Position numbers and translations under genes: made by a program. Below, piece by piece: positions 18,697 to 27,637 of a stretch of 64,000 nt of DNA (position 1 is the stretch's first letter; the number at the start of each line of letters is the position of its first letter). Location: positions 434,001-498,000 of the forward strand of contig NZ_CP041025.1 of the NCBI RefSeq assembly GCF_006385135.1. The letters are read 5' to 3'. The notes beneath the pieces were generated by a model. That model saw only the letters and a program-made list of their open reading frames with translations, was not told the origin of the DNA and did no database searches. This stretch comes from Paremcibacter congregatus. GTDB lineage: Bacteria; Pseudomonadota; Alphaproteobacteria; Sphingomonadales; Emcibacteraceae.

Positions 18697-19803
18697 ATGG
18701 ATAAAGTAAAATTAATTGAGCCCTATATTTCTTTTGACCAAGTAGAAGACGGACTAAAAGATATTTTTGAATCCGGCCAATTTACACGCGGAAGAAATGT
18801 GTTGAAGTTTTCCGAAGATTTGAAGGCATATACCTCAGCAAAACATGCCTTTTTAGTGACCTCCGCAACGACAGCCCTAACTATGTGCCTGAAAGCCCTT
18901 GGAATAGTGGAAGGCGACGATGTTTTGGTATCTGATTTTTCTTTTCCGGCTACTGCAAATGTCGTTGAGGATATGGGAGCGCGCCCCATTTTTGTTGACG
19001 TGCAGCGTGATTCTTTTAATATGTGCCCCGAAGATTTAAAAACTAAAATCACGGATAATATAAAGGCTCTTATCTTTGTAGATGCATTAGGTAGCCCTTC
19101 TGGCATTGAAGCTGTCATGGATATTTGTCGACAGCATAATATACCTGTTATTGAAGACGCCGCTTGCGCTATAGGCAGCAGCAGCAACGGCATTAAAACT
19201 GGTGCGATAGCTGATATGACATGCTTTAGTTTTCATCCGCGAAAATTACTGTGCACGGGTGAAGGTGGCGCTATTTTGACAAATTTAGATAAATATGCCG
19301 ATTTCCTAGAAAGTAAACTTATGCATGGTGCCAAAGGTACAAGAGGACTCGGTATGGACTTTTTAACATATGGTTATAACTACCGTATGAGTGAAATTCA
19401 GGCCCTGCTGGGCCACACACAACTTGCTGAGCTAGATAACATTGTTCGAGACCGACAGAAAATGTATGAGGCCTATTGCGAGCAACTCATCCCCCTAGGT
19501 TTCAAAGCTCAGAAGATCAATGCATTTTGTGAGCATAATATTCAGTCAGCAGTATTTACTTTACCGGAAGCTTTCGAACAAGTGCAATTTGCTAAATATC
19601 TCGGTGAAAATGGTATCGAGGCAACATTGGGGACATATTGCTTGAGTGGTACAACATATTACAAAAATAAATATGATGATGTTCAGCCCAATGCTTGGTG
19701 GCTTGAGAGCAATACAATTACATTACCTTGTCATAATAATGTTGATGTTGGGATTGTATGTGATGTTATTATTTCTTACTTAGCTATATTAAAAACAGTG
19801 TAA
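18697..19803 (+). CDS. DegT/DnrJ/EryC1-family sugar aminotransferase (second copy, divergent)
   Basis: The 368-residue PLP enzyme has TSATTALTMCLKAL, DFSFPATANVVEDMGARPIFVD in its large domain, EDAACAIGS with the PLP-binding Asp, and the lysine K183 in CFSFHPRKLLCTGEGGAI. It is only distantly similar to the aminotransferase at 15044, so it acts on a different substrate. It follows the LegB-like dehydratase by 16 bases, and a 4-keto-6-deoxy sugar is the natural candidate. The AT-rich codon use matches its neighbours. Confidence 0.85.
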   Translation: MDKVKLIEPYISFDQVEDGLKDIFESGQFTRGRNVLKFSEDLKAYTSAKHAFLVTSATTALTMCLKALGIVEGDDVLVSDFSFPATANVVEDMGARPIFVDVQRDSFNMCPEDLKTKITDNIKALIFVDALGSPSGIEAVMDICRQHNIPVIEDAACAIGSSSNGIKTGAIADMTCFSFHPRKLLCTGEGGAILTNLDKYADFLESKLMHGAKGTRGLGMDFLTYGYNYRMSEIQALLGHTQLAELDNIVRDRQKMYEAYCEQLIPLGFKAQKINAFCEHNIQSAVFTLPEAFEQVQFAKYLGENGIEATLGTYCLSGTTYYKNKYDDVQPNAWWLESNTITLPCHNNVDVGIVCDVIISYLAILKTV

Positions 19804-19853
19804 ATTTTATAGCGTTTCAATAATTTTATCATTTCATTTGGAATATTTCGTTT

Positions 19854-20474
19854 ATGATAGCTATAGTAGATTATGGAATTGGCAATTTAGGCTCAATTGC
19901 AAATATGCTCAAAAAAGTAGGGGCCAAATGCTATTTTGCCAGATCGATAATAGACATCAAAAAAGCTGAAAAAATCATTCTACCGGGTGTAGGTCATTTT
20001 AGTAGTGGTATGAAAGCACTACAACAAAGTAAGCTAATTCCTGTAATCGAAGATAGGATATTTAATGATAACATACCTATTTTAGGTATTTGTTTAGGCA
20101 TGCAACTCATGTCGGATTCAAGCGAAGAAAGCAATGAAAAGGGCCTGGGCTGGATTCCAGGAAAAGTAAAACGATTTTCAAATCTATATGAAGATATTTC
20201 TATTCGTGTCCCACATATGGGCTGGAACAGAGTTGAGGCTCAAAAAGACAGCCCTCTGATCAATGACTTTGAAGAGAAATCAAAGTTTTATTTCGTACAT
20301 TCTTACTACTATGAATGTAAAAATCAAAAAGATGTATTATTGACTACACAATATGGGGTGGAATTTGCGTCTGCTATTCAAAAAGGGAATATAATGGGAG
20401 CTCAATTCCATCCAGAAAAGAGTCATAAATACGGAATGAAGCTAATGAAAAATTTTTCAGGTTTGGGTAATTAA
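19854..20474 (+). CDS. HisH-like glutamine amidotransferase of a sugar amidotransferase system
   Basis: The 206-residue class I glutaminase has the HisH start MIAIVDYGIGNLGSI, oxyanion segment PGVGHF, nucleophile C80 in ILGICLGMQL, and H186/E188 in QFHPEKSH, so it should release ammonia from glutamine. It abuts a HisF-like gene, and an N-acetyl sugar amidotransferase lies at 22092. This trio matches the accessory HisH2/HisF2/WbpG set of Pseudomonas aeruginosa O-antigen loci, where ammonia goes to the sugar rather than to histidine synthesis. No other his genes are present. Confidence 0.87.
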   Translation: MIAIVDYGIGNLGSIANMLKKVGAKCYFARSIIDIKKAEKIILPGVGHFSSGMKALQQSKLIPVIEDRIFNDNIPILGICLGMQLMSDSSEESNEKGLGWIPGKVKRFSNLYEDISIRVPHMGWNRVEAQKDSPLINDFEEKSKFYFVHSYYYECKNQKDVLLTTQYGVEFASAIQKGNIMGAQFHPEKSHKYGMKLMKNFSGLGN

Positions 20475-21254
20475 ATGCTCCAGACGCGTGTTATGCCTTG
20501 TCTCCTTCTAGATGAAGGTAGGTTAGTAAAAACAACTCAATTCAAAAAGCCGCGCTATGTTGGCGATCCGATAAATGCCGTAAGAATATATAACGAAAAA
20601 GAAGTTGATGAAATTATAATTTTAGACATAACTGCATCAGAGAAAAATAAATCAATTAATTTTGAATTATTAGAACAAATTACGAGTGAATGTTTTATCC
20701 CCGTAACATATGGTGGTGGCGTTAAGTCAGTTGATGATTTTAAAAAATTATATAAGATTGGAATTGAAAAAGTTTCAATCAATTCTGCAGCTATAAAAGA
20801 CGCTAGCCTAATTCCAAAAGCGGTAAATATATTTGGTTCACAGAGCGTAATGGTTACCATGGATATAAAAAGGAGACTTATATCCAAAAAATATTCCGTT
20901 TATAAATCTAGAGGTAAAAAAGCTTTAAAAATATCCCCTATTGAGTATGCTAAAAAGGTGCAAGATCTTGGAGCCGGTGAGTTGATGATAAACTTCATCG
21001 AATCTGAGGGAACATGGTCAGGGTTTGATATCGACATTCTTTCTCAAATAACGCAGGCAATAAATATTCCTGTTATTGCTGTGGGGGGAGCTGGTAACAA
21101 TCAACACATTCAAGAGGCCGTCATAAAGGGCGGTGCTTCAGCTATTGCAATTGGAAGCATTGCAGTGTTCCAAGGAAAGGATTTGGGTGTCCTAATACGT
21201 TTTCCAAAACAAAAAGAATTAGAATATCTTTTCCATGTCAAGGACAATGAGTGA
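20475..21254 (+). CDS. HisF-like barrel, probable ammonia-channel partner of the sugar amidotransferase
   Basis: The 259-residue beta/alpha barrel aligns without gaps to the start of HisF: MLQTRVMPCLLLDEGRLVKT. The catalytic aspartate of true HisF (position 11 in the CLDV motif) is leucine here, while the second aspartate is kept (D128 in VTMDIKR). TYGGGVKSVDDF and AVGGAGNNQHI phosphate-binding loops are present. The start codon directly follows the hisH stop. Loss of the first catalytic acid suggests it no longer cyclises the histidine precursor and instead channels ammonia to the WbpG-like protein; that role is inferred from context. Confidence 0.85.
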   Translation: MLQTRVMPCLLLDEGRLVKTTQFKKPRYVGDPINAVRIYNEKEVDEIIILDITASEKNKSINFELLEQITSECFIPVTYGGGVKSVDDFKKLYKIGIEKVSINSAAIKDASLIPKAVNIFGSQSVMVTMDIKRRLISKKYSVYKSRGKKALKISPIEYAKKVQDLGAGELMINFIESEGTWSGFDIDILSQITQAINIPVIAVGGAGNNQHIQEAVIKGGASAIAIGSIAVFQGKDLGVLIRFPKQKELEYLFHVKDNE

Positions 21255-21260
21255 TTTACC

Positions 21261-21830
21261 TCAACGATCCTTGTTAAGAACTAATTTCTCAAGTTCCATA
21301 ATCCGTTTTTCTAGTTTAGTGATTGTATTTTTTTGTTTATAAAAATCTCTGTACGGCGTGTAAGTACTGTTATCGGGCAAATCGTTATAGACAACGCTCA
21401 AGGGCCCTATAATGCATGAGTCACCTATTGTAACTCCAGGCATAATAACACTATGTCCAGCAATAAAACAATTATTCCCAATCTTTGTAGCGCGGCGTTT
21501 TATCCTATGGTTATCTTCTCTCGAATTATCTCCATCTATATTCATCAGATGGCTATCATGTGTCCAAACGAATACGGAAAGTCCTATTGAAGTACTACTT
21601 CCAACTTCCAACCCCCCCGAGGCATCTAAAATAGCATTTTCTCCTATCCAACAATTGGTACCTATAGATAGCTTTTCTTGTGATATTATTTTTGCTCCCT
21701 CCCTTATTCGGCACCCCTCAGGCAACCCCAACACATTCGCTCTTTCTGAATCCGCCATTGTTGCAGTTGAATGATAAAGTAAAATTTGTTGTCTCAGTAA
21801 TGGGTCTATTTCATCACTAAAAGGGTGCAT
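21261..21830 (-). CDS. Hexapeptide-repeat acyltransferase (CapG/WbbJ type)
   Basis: The 189-residue protein has left-handed beta-helix repeats (GTNCWIGENAILDASGGLEVG, IGNNCFIAGHSVIMPGVTIGDSCIIGPLSVV) and the acetyl-CoA enzyme signature VFVWTHDSH with the catalytic His. A short coiled coil ends it (ITKLEKRIMELEKLVLNKD). It is probably an O-acetyltransferase acting on a sugar of the polymer. It is inserted in the opposite orientation between the hisF-like and wbpG-like genes, which normally work together; AAGGA precedes its ATG at 21830. Confidence 0.82.
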   Translation of the reverse strand: MHPFSDEIDPLLRQQILLYHSTATMADSERANVLGLPEGCRIREGAKIISQEKLSIGTNCWIGENAILDASGGLEVGSSTSIGLSVFVWTHDSHLMNIDGDNSREDNHRIKRRATKIGNNCFIAGHSVIMPGVTIGDSCIIGPLSVVYNDLPDNSTYTPYRDFYKQKNTITKLEKRIMELEKLVLNKDR

Positions 21831-22091
21831 ATAATATTTTCCTTAGTCAATTTAGATTGTTTAGAAGATATATATTAGACGGCATTATCTACGATTTATA
21901 TAATCAGCCCTCGACAACCCATCTTGTCCTTTTTATTCTTCACTTGCTCTGGTATTTGAATTATAAAGATTCAATGATGCAAATTCAAGTTTTTAAGGTA
22001 TTATGAACTAGAAATTTTCTTTCTAATTCATACTATTACAACGCTAAATGCCCGATAACCAATTTCCAAGAATATAAGGAACTGAGTAATA

Positions 22092-23237
22092 ATGACTAAG
22101 CAGATTTGTACACGGTGTATTTATGATAATACTCTCCCTAATATTTCTTTTAATGAAAAAGGTGTGTGCAATTATTGTCATGAAATTGATGAATTAGCAG
22201 CCATATACCCCAATGGTGAAGAAGGCAGCATTGAACTCAAAAAAGTCATATCTAATATAAAAAAGGCCGGCAAAGGTAAGAAGTATGATGCTATTATTGG
22301 CGTTAGCGGTGGCTGCGATTCCTCTTACTTACTTCATTACCTAACAACCGAGCATAATTTGCGACTTCTTGCTGTTCATTTCGATAATACATACAATTCT
22401 ACAATTGCCACTGAAAATATCAATGCCCTGCTAAGCAAATTAAATATCGACTTATTTACCATTGTCGTTGACAACAATGAATACGATGACCTTCTATTAG
22501 CTCACTTGAAAGCCGGCGTTAAAGAAATTGACAACCCAACCGACGTTGGCCTTGCTGCTACGATGAATATTGCTGCAGCGAAATATGGCATTAAATATAA
22601 GATCGACGGACATTGCTTCAGAACAGAGGGCTCCGCGCCTACCGGATGGGTATATATTGACGGTAAATATGTTGCCAGTGTTCATGCCCAATTCGGTACA
22701 GGAAAATTAAAAACATTTCCCAATTTATGGTTATCAAAACAACTTAAATGGATGCTATTTAATCAAATCAAATCAATTCGGCCCTTATATTATCTGAATT
22801 ACAACAAAGAAGAAGCAAAACAAATGCTGACCGAAACCTATGGTTGGCAATGGTATGGTGGACACCACTTGGAGAACAGGACAGCAAGTTTTGTACATAG
22901 CTATTTCTTCCCAAAACGCTGGGGTATTGATTTTCGCATTGCCGGCTACTCGGCCTATTGTCGGGATGGACGCATGACCCGGCAAGAAGCTTTAGAGCTT
23001 ATGAAACAAGACCCACATATAGAAGACGGATTGTTGGACTATATGAAAACGAGGCTTAAATTAACGGATGAAGGTTTAGAAGCTCTTATGCGGCTTCCTA
23101 AAAAGGATTATACAGACTTCAAAACCTACAAGCGGACATTCGAAATTTTGAGGCCATTTTTCTATTTGATGGCAAAAATGGATCTTATTCCTATGAGTTT
23201 CTATTTAAAATATACGATTAAGCAAGATAAAGAATAA
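22092..23237 (+). CDS. N-acetyl sugar amidotransferase (WbpG/PseA-like)
   Basis: The 381-residue enzyme has an N-terminal four-cysteine site (CTRC at 6-9 and CNYC at 26-29) and a PP-loop ATP-pyrophosphatase motif VSGGCDSSY at 71-79, both typical of the N-acetyl sugar amidotransferase family. These enzymes adenylate an acetamido carbonyl and replace it with ammonia to give an acetamidino group. The HisH/HisF-like pair upstream would supply the ammonia. The likely target is the diacetamido uronic acid made by the WbpE/WbpD-like enzymes of the same locus. Length is normal. Confidence 0.88.
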   Translation: MTKQICTRCIYDNTLPNISFNEKGVCNYCHEIDELAAIYPNGEEGSIELKKVISNIKKAGKGKKYDAIIGVSGGCDSSYLLHYLTTEHNLRLLAVHFDNTYNSTIATENINALLSKLNIDLFTIVVDNNEYDDLLLAHLKAGVKEIDNPTDVGLAATMNIAAAKYGIKYKIDGHCFRTEGSAPTGWVYIDGKYVASVHAQFGTGKLKTFPNLWLSKQLKWMLFNQIKSIRPLYYLNYNKEEAKQMLTETYGWQWYGGHHLENRTASFVHSYFFPKRWGIDFRIAGYSAYCRDGRMTRQEALELMKQDPHIEDGLLDYMKTRLKLTDEGLEALMRLPKKDYTDFKTYKRTFEILRPFFYLMAKMDLIPMSFYLKYTIKQDKE

Positions 23238-23247
23238 TGAGATTTTC

Positions 23248-24165
23248 ATGAATCAAACCTCTCAGGTAAATACTCAAGAACCCACAAATGAGCTTAATTT
23301 AGCTGATATATGGATAATCTGCACTCGATATAAATTGATTATACTAATGGTCACTATTTTAGGGCTGTCCATTGGGGGTATAAGTGCCACCTTTTTGCCA
23401 ACATATTATGTGTCCGATATGCTCATAAAGCCACGAAGTGAAGATCGTTCAGGAATTCCTTCATCAGGATTAGCTAGCTTAGGTGCATTAACCGGGGGAC
23501 TCATTAACTCTGGCGGCGGGGAAAATGATGCATTACTAATGCATATCACATCACGTACTTTTATTCTTTCTTTTATAGAAAAGAACAACTTATCCGCTCA
23601 AATTTATGCTACTAAAGGTTGGGACCCTAAAACTTCGGAGCTCATTTTTGATACAGATATTTATGATCCCATTCACAAAAAATGGATAGACCATTCAGCT
23701 AAACCAAAGCCAATCATTGTATATAAAAAATTTATGAAAGACTTTTTTTCTATTCAGCCTGACATAAAAAATAATACCCTTATTTTACAGATCCAATATT
23801 ACGATCCCTCTCTGGCATATAAATGGCTTCAAGATTTATCTAAAGAGATTAACAATTATCTGAAAACACGCTCACAAATAACCACAAACAAACGATTGAG
23901 TTATTTGTATAAAACTCTTGACGCTACAAGTAATAATACGATGAAAAATCTTATTGGAGACCTGATCAAAGAACAGATGCGTAGCCTCATGATGACGAGT
24001 TTTAATGAAGGATTTGCTTTTGAGGTTATTGACCCTCCTATGCTAGCAAATAGACCGGCCAGCTCAAAAATACCTTTATTTATATTTTTGGGCGGAATTT
24101 TAGGCTTTATTACTGCCATATTTGGAGTGCTTTTTTTAAGCATGACTAGAAAAAAAATATCATGA
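23248..24165 (+). CDS. Wzz-like polysaccharide chain-length determinant
   Basis: The 305-residue protein has the Wzz topology: a short cytoplasmic N-terminus with LNLADIWIICTRYK, a first membrane span (LIILMVTILGLSIGGISATFL), a periplasmic domain of about 220 residues, and a second span preceded by a Pro-rich stretch (PASSKIPLFIFLGGILGFI). No C-terminal kinase domain is attached, so it is the polysaccharide co-polymerase type used for O-antigen. It precedes the polymerase gene by 22 bases. Confidence 0.85.
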   Translation: MNQTSQVNTQEPTNELNLADIWIICTRYKLIILMVTILGLSIGGISATFLPTYYVSDMLIKPRSEDRSGIPSSGLASLGALTGGLINSGGGENDALLMHITSRTFILSFIEKNNLSAQIYATKGWDPKTSELIFDTDIYDPIHKKWIDHSAKPKPIIVYKKFMKDFFSIQPDIKNNTLILQIQYYDPSLAYKWLQDLSKEINNYLKTRSQITTNKRLSYLYKTLDATSNNTMKNLIGDLIKEQMRSLMMTSFNEGFAFEVIDPPMLANRPASSKIPLFIFLGGILGFITAIFGVLFLSMTRKKIS

Positions 24166-24187
24166 CACGGGTGAGTTAAAAATATAA

Positions 24188-25360
24188 ATGAAATATTATT
24201 CATGGAAAAAATTCAAAGCTTATACGTTCATGATAATTCTTATCAGTCCCGTCTTCATTGGTTACAGTCTGGGTGAAGGGATAGTATTTGATAGCACGCC
24301 TTTTAACCGATACATGACGCCTTCTTTGCCTATCGGCATTTTTACCGTTTTTATTTTATTTTTATTCCATTTAAGACAAATAAAACTACCTATATCTCAT
24401 TTTATGGCCCTACTCGTATTATTAGGTTATTTATTGTTATCCATATCGACACCGCTGATAATGAGAAGTATACCATTGTTCCTAGGTATGGTGGTTCCAA
24501 TTTGTAATTATTATCTAGTCAAACACAAAATAGAAAATTCACAGCCTGATTTCAATTACTATAGAATATTCAAACATGTATGCTGGGCCTTAATATGGAT
24601 GAAATTTCTAACTGACATCCTATTTTTTAAAACAATTGTGACAGAATTTTTGATATCTGATGCAATTGCCATTTATAATTTTTATGATTATTTCCCTTTT
24701 TTTTATTGCCTGTCGCTTTTCATTATTGTTAATGATGCCATAAATGATGAGAAAATTTCTATTTTCAAAGTACTGACGGCTTTAATTTGTTTTGCCGCAA
24801 CGTTTAATGCATATTCCCGCGTATTTCAGGCAATAATAATTATTGGCCCATGCCTAATAGTGTATTTCAAAATTGTCCCATTTAATATAAAAACCCTATC
24901 ATATACCTTGATCTCCTTACTAGCTGTGCTCACTGTAGTTATAGGTATTTACTTTTATGATAATTTCAGCTCAGATGCCTCTCTAACTCTCCGTTTTGGA
25001 CATTGGCATGAGTTTTTTCTGGCTACATCTTTACAAAATATATTTCTCCCACTTCTAAACCCATATAGGCAGCTTCTCAATTTTGGAACAACTCATAATG
25101 AGTTGCTGGAAATTTATAGCTTATTCGGCTTAGGTTTCTTTTTCTTCGTTAAGGTTTTTACTGACTTTTTTGAAAAAGGTGCAGAAAATACCCATGCATT
25201 GAGAACGACGATATTGGCCTCCTTATTATTGGGTGCATTTATCCAACTTAATATTACTAATCCACACTTAGGAATATTATGGTCCACATTAGTAGCGCTC
25301 ACAAGTAATATAAAAACAGCTGCACAAACATCCTCGGTATCTAGGGTCAGGATCTATTAA
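24188..25360 (+). CDS. Polytopic membrane protein, probable O-antigen polymerase (Wzy-like)
   Basis: The 390-residue protein has about ten predicted membrane spans and a periplasmic loop with LTLRFGHWHEFFLATSLQN near residues 262-280, followed by FGTTHNELLEIYSLFGLGFF. The THNE..E motif resembles the second large loop of Wzy/ligase proteins (H.E.L). Wzy proteins are too variable for certainty; the placement next to wzz and the presence of a wzx in the same locus support the call. Confidence 0.75.
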   Translation: MKYYSWKKFKAYTFMIILISPVFIGYSLGEGIVFDSTPFNRYMTPSLPIGIFTVFILFLFHLRQIKLPISHFMALLVLLGYLLLSISTPLIMRSIPLFLGMVVPICNYYLVKHKIENSQPDFNYYRIFKHVCWALIWMKFLTDILFFKTIVTEFLISDAIAIYNFYDYFPFFYCLSLFIIVNDAINDEKISIFKVLTALICFAATFNAYSRVFQAIIIIGPCLIVYFKIVPFNIKTLSYTLISLLAVLTVVIGIYFYDNFSSDASLTLRFGHWHEFFLATSLQNIFLPLLNPYRQLLNFGTTHNELLEIYSLFGLGFFFFVKVFTDFFEKGAENTHALRTTILASLLLGAFIQLNITNPHLGILWSTLVALTSNIKTAAQTSSVSRVRIY

Positions 25361-25420
25361 TTTAGGGGTTCCGGTAATGGTAATACCCCCCTTTTTAGGG
25401 GGCTTCAGAAGTAGAACCAG

Positions 25421-25681
25421 TTAAGCGGCTATGGATTGCATAGCCAATTTTTGCATTGGCGTTATACCGCCGAGAGCCATATTGGGCCGTTCATTGTTAT
25501 ATGTCCAGAGCCATTTTGTCGTGGCGTCCTGCACCTCCTCAATTGTTTTAAAGATAAATTGGTTGAGCCAATGATATCTGACGGTGCGGTTATAGCGCTC
25601 CACATAAGCGTTTTGCTGCGGGTTCCCGGGCTGAATGAATCGAAGGCCGGTGCCCTGGTCCTCAGCCCATATGCCGAGCAA
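25421..25681 (-). pseudogene. IS3-family transposase OrfB, C-terminal fragment
   Basis: The 86-residue frame contains the end of an rve integrase core: QPGNPQQNAYVERYNRTVRYHWL with the third catalytic acid (E in AYVERYN), then WLWTYNNERPNMALGGITPMQKL. The first two catalytic acids are absent because the central part of orfB is deleted. Confidence 0.9.
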
Positions 25682-25866
25682 ATGGCTAATATATTCTGGA
25701 CACTACCAACTCAGTAACCAGTCCGCAATCAACATATTCTCATCATTTAGCTTGGGCTGATAGCGATAGCATGTCTAACTGATCATGAAGACATGGCACG
25801 CCGCCCTGATACTCAGCCGCCCCGCGCCAACAGCCCCCTTGGCCATCTTACGACGTTGGGACGGCC

Positions 25867-26133
25867 TTACCACTTTTTTGCCATGGCTTCCTTGATGACA
25901 TCATTCTGGAGTTGGACATTAGCATACATCTTCTTCAGACGGGTGTTTTCCGCCTCCAATTCCTTCATCCGGGTCATGAGCGACGCGTCCATGCCGCCGT
26001 ATTTGGCGCGCCATTTGTAAAAGGATGCACTGCTCATGCCGTGTTCACGGCAAAGTTCCGGTACCGGCGTACCGGCCTCGGCTTGCTTCAAAATACTGAT
26101 AATCTGACTGTCTGAATAGCGTGACTTCTTCAA
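25867..26133 (-). CDS. IS3-family transposase OrfA (intact frame in a defective element)
   Basis: The 88-residue product has the helix-turn-helix of IS3 OrfA proteins (SDSQIISILKQAEAGTPVPE, then CREHGMSSASFYKWRAKYGG) followed by a leucine-zipper-like helix (RMKELEAENTRLKKMYANVQL). The frame is complete, but the partner orfB is broken. The remnant at 14102-14554 is the same element type. Confidence 0.9.
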   Translation of the reverse strand: MKKSRYSDSQIISILKQAEAGTPVPELCREHGMSSASFYKWRAKYGGMDASLMTRMKELEAENTRLKKMYANVQLQNDVIKEAMAKKW

Positions 26134-26210
26134 GTAAAATCTCCTGCGTTATTGTCGCGAGAAAATTCTACCTCTGAATCCATCACCTTTATTTAACAGG
26201 AGTATTACCG

Positions 26211-26283
26211 GATGGCGATCAATATAGGTTTCTAGAACTTTAAAAGGCACCTCATTTAGTTCAAAAATTATTGTTTTTTGCAT
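26211..26283 (-). pseudogene. 5' remnant of a second phosphatase-like gene cut by the IS element
   Basis: Reading minus from the ATG at 26283, the sequence gives MQKTIIFELNEVPFKVLETY then IDRHP. This matches the start of the protein encoded at 36985 (MRKLVFFELNEVPFRVLNTY, VDRHP) position by position before the frame enters the IS element and stops. A good ribosome-binding site (AAGGAG, 7 bases before the ATG) is still present. The remainder of the gene is gone, so IS insertion plus deletion destroyed a paralogue of the 35558-36985 gene. Confidence 0.85.
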
Positions 26284-26368
26284 TTACCGCTCCTTACAAA
26301 GTCTAAAACCACAAAACTTCATTTTAGTTCTTTAAATATCTGTAGATTTTAAAATAAATAGACATACC

Positions 26369-27637
26369 TTAGCTGCGCCTTGTAGCTCGCCAAAAAACCG
26401 CCCAACAGCCTAAAAGTGTAAGTGTAGCAGCAATCATTTGAGCAATAATAATTCCATAAATATCCCAAATAGGGAAAAATAAGTATCCCAAAATAATTCC
26501 CGTCGGTGTTGTAATAAGAGCTAAGTAGAACCCTTCTTTAAAACGCCCCAACCCAACCAAGGAAGCCCCCACAACAGCAAAACATGACCAAATTAAAAAG
26601 CGACCAGATATTCCTAATACAAAATCAGGTAACTCTGCATATTCCTCGCCAAGGTAATACCTCGTTAGCAGAATAGCCCCCCCATAAAGACCTGTTGCAA
26701 TAAATATGGAAAATATAAAACTCAGCAATTGATAGTAACATGTTTTTACCCACACCCACTCTTTATTGTCCTGACGTTCACTAATATAAGGCGACACAAT
26801 AGATTGTACAGTATTAACCACTACCATTCCCGCTTGTAAAAAGAGGATTGAATATGAATATACGCCTAATCGGTCATCCGGCACCTTCAGAAAATCAAGT
26901 AAATATAAGTCCGCATATTGTCCGATTGTTGTAACCACTACACCAAAAAATGTGAAATAGGCATAATGATTTATTTGATCCTTTCTGTTGGTTTCTCCGA
27001 CACCTTCAAATATTGCAAGTGGGATAAATAGAGCAAAAGGAAAAATGCCCACAAAATAAGAAATAATAGTCGAAAGTACAAAACCAATAAATCCAAAAAA
27101 ATATGTAGCTAGTATAATTAAAAATAAAAAAGTAAGTCGTACAATTACTTGCGCTTTTGCAACATCTTTAATTCTTTTCTGCGACTGCAGGTAAGCAGTT
27201 AAACAATATACAATTGCCGCAAAAGGGATAACAACCCCATAAATCGGCATCCATTGACCAAGAACTTCATTCACGCCCCGTATATAGAAAAAATTAACTA
27301 CTAAGAGGCTGACATAGGAAATAATTGAAAAGAAAAATGTACGGTATAGACAATATTTAAAGACTTCCGCCTTCTCTTCTCGTGTAATATTTTCAGCACA
27401 TACCTTCAATAACGCAACATTATAGCCAAAGGTACCAATTAAGATAAAAAGTACGCTATAAGATTGTAATAAGCGCGCATTTCCAATTTCACTTGGGCTC
27501 AGAACAGATGGCAAGAAAAGTATTACCCCAAAACCTAAGAATTGGACTGCAAAGTTAGAGGATAATAGGTGAAAAAAACCTTTATCGGACACAGAGCGTG
27601 TAATATTTTTCATTCGGGCAACGTTAGGAGATTTCAT
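26369..27637 (-). CDS. Wzx-like polysaccharide flippase
   Basis: The 422-residue protein has about twelve membrane spans in the pattern of the MATE-like polysaccharide exporters (start KGFFHLLSSNFAVQFLGFGVILFLPSVL, then many hydrophobic blocks separated by short basic loops). It should flip the lipid-linked repeat unit across the inner membrane for Wzy polymerisation. It overlaps the upstream glycosyltransferase gene by 14 bases, so the two are translated together. Sequence identity within this family is low; the call rests on topology and context. Confidence 0.82.
   Translation of the reverse strand: MKSPNVARMKNITRSVSDKGFFHLLSSNFAVQFLGFGVILFLPSVLSPSEIGNARLLQSYSVLFILIGTFGYNVALLKVCAENITREEKAEVFKYCLYRTFFFSIISYVSLLVVNFFYIRGVNEVLGQWMPIYGVVIPFAAIVYCLTAYLQSQKRIKDVAKAQVIVRLTFLFLIILATYFFGFIGFVLSTIISYFVGIFPFALFIPLAIFEGVGETNRKDQINHYAYFTFFGVVVTTIGQYADLYLLDFLKVPDDRLGVYSYSILFLQAGMVVVNTVQSIVSPYISERQDNKEWVWVKTCYYQLLSFIFSIFIATGLYGGAILLTRYYLGEEYAELPDFVLGISGRFLIWSCFAVVGASLVGLGRFKEGFYLALITTPTGIILGYLFFPIWDIYGIIIAQMIAATLTLLGCWAVFWRATRRS

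Larger units (their letters stand above)
25378..26210 (-). mobile_element. IS3-family insertion sequence, internally deleted
   Basis: The element runs from a left end reading TGGTAATACCCCCC (25378) to a right end reading GAGTATTACCG (ends 26210), which is the inverted match TGGTAATAC / GTATTACC with one mismatch. On the minus strand it encodes an intact orfA (26133 to 25867), the first part of orfB (frame with ACHVFMIS.TCYRYQPKLNDENMLIADWLLSW, then a stop) and, after a deletion, the end of the orfB integrase domain (25681 to 25421). The DDE core is missing, so it is inactive. No target duplication is evident, consistent with later deletion. Confidence 0.85.

Noticed and set aside
19854-21254. 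hisH and hisF as histidine biosynthesis genes
   Set aside because: The HisF-like protein lacks Asp11, no other his genes are present, and the pair is next to a sugar amidotransferase.
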